This document shows, one piece after another, positions 1 to 5,266 of a stretch of DNA of 6,000 nucleotides. The stretch spans positions 1 through 6,000 of the forward strand of contig JAULUH010000365.1 of assembly GCA_032111745.1 (NCBI GenBank), written 5' to 3'. Each line of letters opens with the position of its first letter. Within the stretch, counting starts at the first letter, position 1. The notes beneath the pieces were generated by a model that saw nothing but the letters and a program-made list of their open reading frames with translations, had not been told where the DNA came from and ran no database searches. The translations under genes were made by a program, and so were the position numbers. This stretch comes from JAULUH01 sp032111745 (GTDB lineage: Bacteria; Chloroflexota; Anaerolineae; JAAEKA01).

Positions 1-274
1 CCGTAGCGCCGATGGTGGACCGGGCCTTGGCGATCGCGTCCCGCCCCTCCAGCGCCATTACTACCACCGGGCCGGACGTGATGAAGCGAATCAGGCCGGG
101 GAAGAACGGCTTGCCGTCGTGCACCGCGTAGTGCTGGCGGGCCAGCGCATCGCTGACCTGCAGCATCTTCATCCCCGCAATGCGCAGCCCACGGCGCTCG
201 AAGCGCGTGATCAACTCGCCGATCAGCCCACGCTGCACCGCGTCAGGCTTCAGAATGACCAGGGTTCGTTCCAC
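1..274 (-). CDS. ndk: Nucleoside diphosphate kinase, 5' part (3' end off the window)
   Basis: NDK moves the gamma-phosphate of ATP onto other (d)NDPs through a phospho-histidine intermediate and so balances cytosolic NTP pools. Reading from the GTG at 274, 91 codons are present, about two thirds of the usual 140-150 residues. The N-terminus MERTLVILKPDAVQRGLIG carries the family's conserved lysine in the LKPDAV strand (K9-P10-D11). HYAVHDGKPFF (48-58) is the Kpn-loop and substrate-helix region, and GPVVVMALEG (68-77) is the core beta-strand. The frame ends at STIGAT, where the family normally continues to DP and then the catalytic NxxHGSD histidine, which lies beyond the left edge and cannot be checked. 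GTG is chosen because the same frame has a TGA stop two codons upstream (280-278) and a good AGGAG lies 7 bases before it. The gene is probably transcribed alone from the promoter at 329-357. Family assignment is near certain. Confidence 0.95.
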   Translation of the reverse strand, partial: MERTLVILKPDAVQRGLIGELITRFERRGLRIAGMKMLQVSDALARQHYAVHDGKPFFPGLIRFITSGPVVVMALEGRDAIAKARSTIGAT

Positions 275-281
275 AATTCAT

Positions 282-286
282 CTCCT
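282..286 (-). promoter_or_regulatory. ndk ribosome binding site (fixes the GTG start)
   Basis: On the minus strand AGGAG at 286-282 sits 7 bases before the GTG at 274. An ATG at 281 overlaps this site but is in another frame and opens only a 12-codon peptide before TGA. Because the ndk frame is closed by TGA at 280-278, the GTG is the only conventional start available. Confidence 0.8.
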
Positions 287-328
287 CTTGGCTTTGGTTT
301 GGGTAGCCACCCTGGGGGCGGCGGCAGC

Positions 329-357
329 ATTGTAGCACGGGCCACCAGCGCGGGCAA
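329..357 (-). promoter_or_regulatory. Predicted extended -10 sigma70-type promoter of ndk
   Basis: Read on the minus strand, TTGCCC (357-352, 4 of 6 to consensus) is followed by a 17-base spacer and TACAAT (334-329, 5 of 6), with TG one base before the -10 box (extended -10 TGCTACAAT). Transcription would start near 322, giving a leader of about 48 bases to the GTG start. This makes ndk independent of the deacetylase gene upstream. The call rests on consensus match, spacing and position only. Confidence 0.65.
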
Positions 358-375
358 AGCACGGGGTCCCTCCTG

Positions 376-408
376 TCCAAGGTGGCGGAACTCCGCAGTT
401 GTCTTGGG
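376..408 (-). repeat. Nested inverted repeat between deacetylase gene and ndk
   Basis: An inner 5-bp stem, GCGGA (385-389) with TCCGC (392-396) around a 2-base loop, lies inside an outer stem of CCAAG (377-381) with CTTGG (403-407). It has no T-tract on either strand, so it is not a canonical intrinsic terminator. It sits just upstream of the ndk -35 box in the ndk direction and next to the repeat cluster at 411-513. It could be a further degenerate member of that cluster or an operator-like site; the evidence for either is weak. Confidence 0.35.
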
Positions 409-410
409 CG

Positions 411-513
411 GCGGAGTCGAGGCTCTAGCCAGGTCGTTAGCGCCCTTCTCCCCCGCCGGAGTCGAGGCTTTCGCCGGGTCTTTAGCGCAACCCCGGCCAA
501 AGCCTCGACTCCG
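411..513. repeat. Intergenic repeat cluster: two direct copies plus one inverted copy, forming a long hairpin
   Basis: A 31-base unit beginning GGAGTCGAGGCT occurs at 413-443 and again at 458-488, matching at 27 of 31 positions with a 45-base period; both copies end TTAGCGC. The opening part then recurs inverted as AAAGCCTCGACTCC at 499-512. Copy two and the inverted copy form a 15-bp perfect stem (457-471 with 499-513), one C-C mismatch, then 6 more pairs (473-478 with 492-497) around a 13-base loop (479-491). There is no T-run after the stem on either strand, so it does not look like a standard terminator. The placement, in non-coding DNA after the deacetylase stop and before the ndk promoter, suits a REP/MITE-like extragenic element. 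Whether it is repeated elsewhere in the genome cannot be seen from here. Confidence 0.8.
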
Positions 514-561
514 AGCTACGGGCAAAACCCCGCCCCGACGCACCAGGCGCGGCAGCGGCGC

Positions 562-1617
562 CTAGCCCAGGCCGTGCACTCGCCTGACCTCCTGCACCAC
601 CTGCTCCGCGCCGTGCTCCGGCCACGGGCATAACCCCAGGGGATCGCTGGCCCCCGCCGCCGAGCCGGACAGTAGCCGCAACGTCGTCAGCACGGCGTGG
701 GCCAGCACCTCCAGGTCGTAGCCCCCCTCCAGGGTGAACACCAGCCGGCCACCGCACAGCTCGCCAGCCAGCGCCACCAGCCGCTGCACCAGCCCGGCGT
801 AGCCGGCAATGCTCAGCTGCATCCCCGCCAGGGGATCGTTCCAATGCGCATCGTAGCCCGCCGACACCAGGACGAGCTCCGGCCGGAAGCGCCGCGCCGC
901 CGGCAGCAGCACCTGGTCGAAGGCCAGCGCGTAACCCTGGTCCCCTACGCCGGCCGGGAAGGGCACGTTGATCGTCGCCCCCTGGCCCGCGCCCTGCCCG
1001 GCCTCGCGCAGGTGGCCGGTGCCGGGATAGTAGGGATACTGGTGAGTGTTGAAGACCAGGACACTGCCATCCTGGTAGAAGATGTCCTGGGTGCCGTTGC
1101 CGTGGTGCACGTCGAAGTCGACGATCAGCACCCGCTGCAGGCCGTGCCGGGCCTGCGCCTCACGCGCGGCCACGGCCACGTTGTTGAACAGGCAAAAGCC
1201 CATACCCCGGGTGGGCGTGGCGTGGTGGCCCGGCGGCCGCACCAGGGCAAAGCCGTTTCCCGCCTCCCCTCGCACCACCAGGTCCACCACCTGGCACAGG
1301 CCCCCGGCCGCCAGCCGGGCCGCCTGCGCCGAGTCCGGGCCGACGTAGGTGTCGGCGTCCAGGTGCCGGCCATGCTCCACAGCCTGCGCCACCAGGCTGA
1401 GATGCCGGGCCGTGTGCACCCGCAGCAACTGCTCGTCGGTGGCCGGCGTGCTGGCCGCAGCGACCATGGTTTCCAGGATGCCGTCGCCCTGCAGCAGCTC
1501 GTAGGTGCCGCGCAGCCGCTCCCGGTTCTCGGGATGCCCGGCCTGGTGATGGCGCAGGTTGAAGGGATCGTAGCAGTAGGCCGTAGGGGGCGGCGAACCT
1601 GCGGGGTGGCCGGCCAT
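562..1617 (-). CDS. Class II histone deacetylase family protein (Zn-dependent amidohydrolase)
   Basis: A 351-residue arginase/deacetylase-fold enzyme that hydrolyses N-acetyl amides (acetyl-lysine, acetylpolyamine or similar); the true substrate cannot be read from sequence. All hallmark motifs are intact: RPPGHHA with the general-base pair H131/H132, MGFCLFNN (138-146), DFDVHHGNGTQ (167-177) with Zn ligands D169 and H171, YPYYPGTG (194-201), SAGYDAHWNDPL (252-263) with the third Zn ligand D256, and the catalytic tyrosine Y300 in LEGGYD. The spacing of these residues matches Bordetella/Alcaligenes HDAH (H142/H143, D180, H182, D268, Y312) with a constant offset of 11-12, and the length fits that group (about 340-370). 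There is no signal peptide, so it is cytosolic. The ATG at 1617 has GGAGG (1630-1626) 8 bases upstream. The gene follows hppA on the same strand after 103 bases containing a strong hairpin and no clear promoter. Family certain, physiological role unknown. Confidence 0.93.
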   Translation of the reverse strand: MAGHPAGSPPPTAYCYDPFNLRHHQAGHPENRERLRGTYELLQGDGILETMVAAASTPATDEQLLRVHTARHLSLVAQAVEHGRHLDADTYVGPDSAQAARLAAGGLCQVVDLVVRGEAGNGFALVRPPGHHATPTRGMGFCLFNNVAVAAREAQARHGLQRVLIVDFDVHHGNGTQDIFYQDGSVLVFNTHQYPYYPGTGHLREAGQGAGQGATINVPFPAGVGDQGYALAFDQVLLPAARRFRPELVLVSAGYDAHWNDPLAGMQLSIAGYAGLVQRLVALAGELCGGRLVFTLEGGYDLEVLAHAVLTTLRLLSGSAAGASDPLGLCPWPEHGAEQVVQEVRRVHGLG

Positions 1618-1640
1618 GGTAGTGCCCTCCGGGAAGAATC

Positions 1641-1694
1641 GGGCTGCCCATCCCTGGCGCCGCTATCGCAGCAAGGGCCGGGGACGGGCAGCCC
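1641..1694 (-). terminator. Strong hairpin between hppA and the deacetylase gene (possible terminator or mRNA processing element)
   Basis: GGGCTGCCC (1641-1649) pairs perfectly with GGGCAGCCC (1686-1694). In minus-strand RNA the stem continues through one U-G wobble (1650/1685) and four more pairs (1651-1654 with 1681-1684), giving 14 uninterrupted pairs; in plus-strand RNA the same wobble position is an A-C mismatch. This favours a role in the hppA/deacetylase transcript. It begins 27 bases after the hppA stop and ends 10 bases before the deacetylase ribosome binding site. The sequence after it, GATTCTTCCC, is a poor U-tract. It may be a leaky terminator that lowers deacetylase expression relative to hppA, or a 3'-end stabiliser. 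Confidence 0.5.
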
Positions 1695-1720
1695 TCAAAG
1701 GTTGCTCGCAACTGTCAGTG

Positions 1721-3997
1721 TTAGACTAGCGCCACAGCCTCGCGCTTGCTTGCCCGCACCGCCAGGCCCACTGTCACCAGCAGCACCAGGGCTACGGCAA
1801 GCAGGATCAAATCGTTGCCCTTGTAGGCCACGATGATGGGCGCAATCAGCAGGCTCACCAGGTTCATGACCTTGATGCTGGGGTTCAGCGCCGGCCCGGC
1901 CGTGTCCTTCAGGGGATCACCCACCGTATCGCCCACTACCGACGCCTTGTGACGCTCGGAACCCTTGCCCAGGTTGTTCGCCACATCCCGGGGCTCGTCC
2001 TCGACCAACTTCTTGGCATTGTCCCAGGCGCCACCGGTGTTGGCCATGAACACCGCCAGCAGCTGCCCCGAGAGGATCACGCCGGCCAGGAAGCCACCCA
2101 GGGCCTCCACCTGCAGCGCCAGGCCCACGATGATGGGCGAGGCCACCGAGATCCAGGCCAGGTTGACCAGCTCCTTCTGCGCCGCAATGGTGGTGATCGT
2201 AACCGGCCGGGTATAGTCCGGCTTCACCGTGCCCTCCATCACGCCGGGCACGCGGAATTGGCGGCGCACCTCCAACACAATCTGGCCGGCTGCCCGGGCC
2301 ACAGCCTTGATGGCCAGGCTGGAGAACAGCCAGGGAATAGTGCCGCCGATTAGGAAGCCCACGAAGACGATGGGTAGCGAGATGCGGATGCCAGAGGCCA
2401 GGACCTCGGGATCGATGCGGGCCACGTCGGTGATGAACGAGCCGAACAGCGCCACGGCGGCGATCACCGCGGAGCCGATGGCGATGCCCTTGGTGATGGC
2501 CTTGGTGGTATTGCCCACGGCGTCCAGGTCCGCCATGATCTGGCGGGCCTGAGGCTCCAGGTCGGCCATCTCGCCGATGCCGTTGGCATTGTCCGAGATC
2601 GGTCCAAAGGAGTCCATGGCCACGTTGTTGCCGGTCAGGGTCAACATGCCGATGCCGGTCAGGGCGACCCCGTACAGGATGAACACGAACTGCTCAGCCG
2701 GATCCGCGCTCACCCCCTGGTAGATCAGGATCGCCGCCAGGATGGTGCCGGCGATGACCAGGGTGGACCACACCGCGGATTCCATGCCCGCGCTGAGGCC
2801 CGCTAGAATGGTGGTGGCCGGCCCGGTGTCGTGGGCCTTCTTGATCTCCTGCACCGGCGTGGTATGGGTGCTGGTGAAGTAATCGGTGAGGCGGTCGATG
2901 ACAATGGCCAGTAACACGCCCACCGCGGTGGTCAGGAAAGGCCGCCACCAGCCACCCGGCACGTCTCGCATGTACAGCAGGGCCACGCCGAAGAAGAGCA
3001 CCACCGAGATCGCCGCTGAGGTCAAAAAGCCCCGGAAGATGGCTCGCATGGCATCGCCGGACATGCCTGGCTCCGTCCTGACCAGGTAGGTGCCGAAGAT
3101 GGAAGACAGCACGCCGATGCCGCGCACCAACAACGGATAGATCAGCCACTCGTTGTTGCCGGTGAACGTCCGCAGTGCCAGGCCCAGGATCAGGGCCGAG
3201 ACGATGGTCACCTCGTAGCTCTCGAAGATGTCCGCCGCCATACCGGCGCAGTCACCCACGTTGTCGCCCACCAGGTCGGCGATCACCGCCGCGTTGCGGG
3301 GGTCGTCCTCGGGCAGGTCCCTCTCGACCTTGCCCACCAGGTCTGCGCCCACGTCTGCCGCCTTGGTGTATATGCCGCCACCCACGCGCATGAATAGCGC
3401 CAGCAGGGTGCCGCCAAAACCGAAGCCCAGCAGCGCGTCCGGCGCTGCAACGCCGAAGATGATGAAGATGATGGTGCCGCCGAACAGGCCCAGGCCGTCA
3501 GTCAGCATGCCGGTGATGGTGCCGGCGCGGTAGGCGATGCGCAGGGCGCCGTCGAAGCTGGAGCGGGCAGCCTGCGCCACGCGCACGTTAGCCTGGACGG
3601 CCATGCGCATGCCGATCTGGCCCACGATCAGGCTGAACAAGGCGCCCATGACGAAGGCGCCGGCCCGGCCCAGGCCCATGATCTGCCGCACCTCGCTGGC
3701 TGAAAAGCCCGCAAAACGCTCCAGCGCCTCCGGGGTAGGAGGGACGATGTAGACGCTGAAGAAGAGGGCCACGGTCAGGATGGCGATGAAGGGCAGGATG
3801 GTGCGCAGCTGCCGGCCCAGATAAGCATCGGCACCCTCACGGATGGCATCCCATACCTCGATCATAGCCGCCGTGCCCTTGGGCTCTGCCAGCACCTGCC
3901 GCCGTAGGAGCAGGGCATACAGTAGGCCCACGATGGCAGTGCCGAGCACCGCCCAGATGGCGATGGTCTCGAATGATGTCAGACCCATAGTAGACAT
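1721..3997 (-). CDS. hppA: K+-independent H+-translocating membrane pyrophosphatase
   Basis: An integral membrane pump, about 16 helices and homodimeric in the family, that couples hydrolysis of Mg-PPi to proton export. From the ATG at 3997 it has 758 residues, a full-length family member. Cytoplasmic PPi-site motifs are intact: DVGADLVGKVE (215-225), GDNVGDCAGMAAD (244-256), GNNVAMDSFGPISDNANG (456-473), GGAWDNAKK (655-663) and GDTVGDPLKDTAGP (689-702). In GNTTKAIT (495-502), lysine at 499 and threonine at 502 are the pair that marks the K+-independent H+-pumping subfamily; K+-dependent pumps carry Ala and usually Gly there. Start choice: the frame is open up to a GTG at 4072, but that codon has no ribosome binding site and adds 25 polar, non-family residues. 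ATG 3997 follows GGGAGG (4020-4015), with an unusually long 17-base gap; ATG 3988 is the alternative. It is divergent from corA and expressed from the promoter at 4220-4248 through a long leader. Confidence 0.96.
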   Translation of the reverse strand: MSTMGLTSFETIAIWAVLGTAIVGLLYALLLRRQVLAEPKGTAAMIEVWDAIREGADAYLGRQLRTILPFIAILTVALFFSVYIVPPTPEALERFAGFSASEVRQIMGLGRAGAFVMGALFSLIVGQIGMRMAVQANVRVAQAARSSFDGALRIAYRAGTITGMLTDGLGLFGGTIIFIIFGVAAPDALLGFGFGGTLLALFMRVGGGIYTKAADVGADLVGKVERDLPEDDPRNAAVIADLVGDNVGDCAGMAADIFESYEVTIVSALILGLALRTFTGNNEWLIYPLLVRGIGVLSSIFGTYLVRTEPGMSGDAMRAIFRGFLTSAAISVVLFFGVALLYMRDVPGGWWRPFLTTAVGVLLAIVIDRLTDYFTSTHTTPVQEIKKAHDTGPATTILAGLSAGMESAVWSTLVIAGTILAAILIYQGVSADPAEQFVFILYGVALTGIGMLTLTGNNVAMDSFGPISDNANGIGEMADLEPQARQIMADLDAVGNTTKAITKGIAIGSAVIAAVALFGSFITDVARIDPEVLASGIRISLPIVFVGFLIGGTIPWLFSSLAIKAVARAAGQIVLEVRRQFRVPGVMEGTVKPDYTRPVTITTIAAQKELVNLAWISVASPIIVGLALQVEALGGFLAGVILSGQLLAVFMANTGGAWDNAKKLVEDEPRDVANNLGKGSERHKASVVGDTVGDPLKDTAGPALNPSIKVMNLVSLLIAPIIVAYKGNDLILLAVALVLLVTVGLAVRASKREAVALV

Positions 3998-4014
3998 ATG
4001 GTATCGCTTGCTAA

Positions 4015-4020
4015 CCTCCC
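4015..4020 (-). promoter_or_regulatory. Shine-Dalgarno-like GGGAGG upstream of hppA, unusually distant from the start
   Basis: GGGAGG on the minus strand (4020-4015) is the only strong anti-16S match before hppA, but 17 bases separate it from the ATG at 3997, against the usual 5-10. No ATG, GTG or TTG in the hppA frame lies at a better distance. Either initiation is inefficient, or local folding shortens the gap, or a weak purine stretch (AGCAAG, 4008-4003) serves instead. Confidence 0.45.
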
Positions 4021-4106
4021 TGCAGAAAGGATGATGGCTCCCAGCCACGCCGGCCGGGATTGCCCAGGCCACGCGGGCGCAGCACAGGCAGATCTGAAGG
4101 AGCGGA

Positions 4107-4151
4107 GAGAATAAATAAGAGCCTCTGTGTAGGGACCTGACAGAAGGCTCT
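4107..4151 (-). terminator. Intrinsic-terminator-like hairpin inside the hppA leader (candidate attenuator)
   Basis: In minus-strand RNA a stem of about 11 pairs with a single-base bulge forms between 4151-4140 and 4128-4118 (arms AGAGCCTTCTGT and ACAGAGGCTCT, bulge at 4145), with an 11-base loop. It is followed at once by the T-rich TTATTTATTCTC (4118-4107). No minus-strand gene lies upstream to need a terminator: corA and the RNase D gene run the other way. The structure falls about 60 bases after the predicted hppA transcription start and about 120 bases before the start codon, where an attenuator would be. GCCTTC is repeated just upstream (around 4158-4153), which could support an alternative fold. 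Possibly it only blocks antisense transcription from the corA side. Confidence 0.5.
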
Positions 4152-4185
4152 CGAAGGCACTAAGACGCACCGGATGGCTACGTCA

Positions 4186-4207
4186 GAGCGCCCCCGGTGG
4201 CGCCCTC
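4186..4207 (-). promoter_or_regulatory. Hairpin at the very 5' end of the hppA leader
   Basis: GAG+CGCC (4186-4192) pairs with GGCG (4199-4202) and CTC (4205-4207), leaving a 2-base bulge and a 6-base loop. It would lie within about 10 bases of the predicted hppA RNA 5' end, where hairpins often protect transcripts from decay. Together with the terminator-like hairpin further on it gives the leader two ordered stems. The function is inferred from position only. Confidence 0.3.
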
Positions 4208-4219
4208 AGACGATTGCGG

Positions 4220-4248
4220 ATTATAACGCAACCATAGAGGCAAGTCAA
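4220..4248 (-). promoter_or_regulatory. Predicted sigma70-type promoter of hppA
   Basis: On the minus strand, TTGACT (4248-4243, 5 of 6) is followed by exactly 17 bases and a perfect TATAAT (4225-4220). Transcription would start near 4213, giving hppA a leader of about 215 bases. Such a match is striking in this high-GC DNA, and the local AT enrichment supports a genuine control region rather than coding sequence, even though the open frame of corA extends across it. Confidence 0.75.
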
Positions 4249-4264
4249 ACGCAAACTGACCCAA

Positions 4265-4293
4265 TTGACATCTCCCATGTTCGCTGGCATAAT
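4265..4293 (+). promoter_or_regulatory. Predicted extended -10 sigma70-type promoter of corA
   Basis: A perfect TTGACA (4265-4270), a 17-base spacer and CATAAT (4288-4293, 5 of 6), with TG one base before the -10 box, make a near-ideal promoter. Transcription would begin near 4300, about 20 bases before the GAGGA ribosome binding site and 30 before the ATG at 4330. The -35 box lies 16 bp from the -35 box of the divergent hppA promoter, so one regulator could act on both. Confidence 0.75.
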
Positions 4294-4320
4294 GAACGGC
4301 GAGATGAGCCTGCTTCAGAC

Positions 4321-4325
4321 GAGGA
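4321..4325 (+). promoter_or_regulatory. corA ribosome binding site (decides the start)
   Basis: GAGGA at 4321-4325 lies 4-5 bases before the ATG at 4330. The upstream in-frame ATG at 4174 has only a distant GAAGG (16 bases away). Together with the promoter at 4265-4293 this favours the shorter protein. Confidence 0.65.
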
Positions 4326-4329
4326 AGCC

Positions 4330-5247
4330 ATGAGCGTCGCCGCAATAACCCACCAGCGCCTGACCTGGGTCAACATTGTCAACGCCACGCCCGAGGACGT
4401 GGCCTATTTGCGTAAACACTATTCGTTCCACCCTCTGGACCTGGAGGACATCCTCAGCCAGAACGAACGGCCCAAAATCGACGAATACGACGACTACCTG
4501 TTCATCGTCATGCAGTTTCCGGTCTATGACCCCGAACGCCAGCTGACCCGGTCCAGCGAGGTCGATTTTTTTATCGGCGCCGGCTATCTGATCGCGATTC
4601 ACGAGGGCCATCTCAAGCCCCTCAACCGGCTGTTCGAGGCCTGCCACGACGACGGCGTGGCCCGGGCCAGACACATGTCCCGCGGGGCCGGCCGCCTGCT
4701 CTACTCCATCCTCGACGGCATGGTCGATTACAACTTCACCATCCTGCGCAAGGTGGATGCCAAGATCAGGTTGCTCGAGGAGAACATGTTCACGGAGGAT
4801 ATGCGGGGCATCGTGCAGGAGCTCTCGCTGATCCGCCGCGATATCATCGCCCTGCGCCGCGTCGTCAAGCCCCAAATCGCCATCGTCAGCAACCTGGAGC
4901 GCAAGGACCGGCCCTTCATCCAGGAGGAGCTGGACGTCTACTTCGGCGACATCGCCGACGGCTTCTCCCGGGCCTGGGATATCCTGGAGGACTACCAGGA
5001 GGTCATCGAGGGCCTCAGCAGCACGTCCGACTCGGTCACCTCCTACCGCATCAACGACGTGATTCGGGTGCTGACCGTCATCTCGGTCATCATGCTCCCC
5101 CTCACCCTGATCTCGGGCATCTACGGCATGAATCTTAAGTGGCTGCCCGCCGCCGATACCATCTACGGCTTCTTCCTCATCATCGGCTTGATGGTCCTGG
5201 TGGCCGGCAGCATGCTCTTCTATTTCCGCAAACGGGGCTTCATCTAG
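4330..5247 (+). CDS. corA: CorA-family Mg2+/Co2+ transport protein
   Basis: CorA is a homopentameric inner-membrane channel that takes up Mg2+ (also Co2+/Ni2+) down the membrane potential and is gated by cytosolic Mg2+. From the ATG at 4330 the protein has 305 residues, normal for the family. An N-terminal cytoplasmic alpha/beta domain (about 1-115) begins in typical fashion with LTWVNIVNATPEDVAYL. A long charged helical region (about 125-245) forms the funnel and stalk. TM1 (about 247-264) ends in the signature YGMN (265-268) of the selectivity loop, TM2 (about 279-297) follows, and the tail is basic (YFRKRGFI), as expected for the inward-facing C-terminus. The frame is open back to an ATG at 4174, adding 52 residues, but that stretch contains both divergent promoters, has only about 50% GC at third codon positions and resembles no CorA N-terminus. 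The RNase D gene starts 19 bases after the stop, so the two are probably cotranscribed. Confidence 0.93.
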   Translation: MSVAAITHQRLTWVNIVNATPEDVAYLRKHYSFHPLDLEDILSQNERPKIDEYDDYLFIVMQFPVYDPERQLTRSSEVDFFIGAGYLIAIHEGHLKPLNRLFEACHDDGVARARHMSRGAGRLLYSILDGMVDYNFTILRKVDAKIRLLEENMFTEDMRGIVQELSLIRRDIIALRRVVKPQIAIVSNLERKDRPFIQEELDVYFGDIADGFSRAWDILEDYQEVIEGLSSTSDSVTSYRINDVIRVLTVISVIMLPLTLISGIYGMNLKWLPAADTIYGFFLIIGLMVLVAGSMLFYFRKRGFI

Positions 5248-5266
5248 GCCATTACCGGTCCCCCCT

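Noticed and set aside
411..513. Possible short CRISPR-like array
   Set aside because: There are only two direct copies with 4 mismatches in 31, a 14-base gap between them that is too short for a spacer, and an inverted third copy. No cas gene is nearby.
119..565. Plus-strand and minus-strand open frames across the 275-561 gap
   Set aside because: They span the ndk start, its promoter and the repeat cluster. The translations are low-complexity Arg/Pro/Ala-rich and share no motif with known proteins. I see no gene in this gap.
1160..1711. Minus-strand 183-codon frame overlapping the deacetylase start
   Set aside because: It is out of frame with the deacetylase, has Gly/Ala/Arg-rich composition and no conserved motif; it is a shadow frame.
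697..1836. Long plus-strand open frame of 379 codons opposite the deacetylase gene
   Set aside because: It is antisense to an enzyme with every catalytic motif intact. The translation is rich in Arg, Gln, His and Pro without domains, typical of the opposite strand of a high-GC gene, and no start signal supports it.
4107..4125. AT-rich TTATTTATT as a second hppA -10 box
   Set aside because: The best upstream partner (CTGTCA) gives poor matches or wrong spacing, and the tract is better explained as the U-run of the hairpin next to it. A minor promoter cannot be excluded.
4174..4329. N-terminal 52-residue extension of CorA from the ATG at 4174
   Set aside because: The stretch holds two divergent promoters, has weak coding bias (26 of 52 third positions G or C), lacks a close ribosome binding site and does not resemble CorA N-termini. 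ATG 4330 has both a promoter and a GAGGA upstream.
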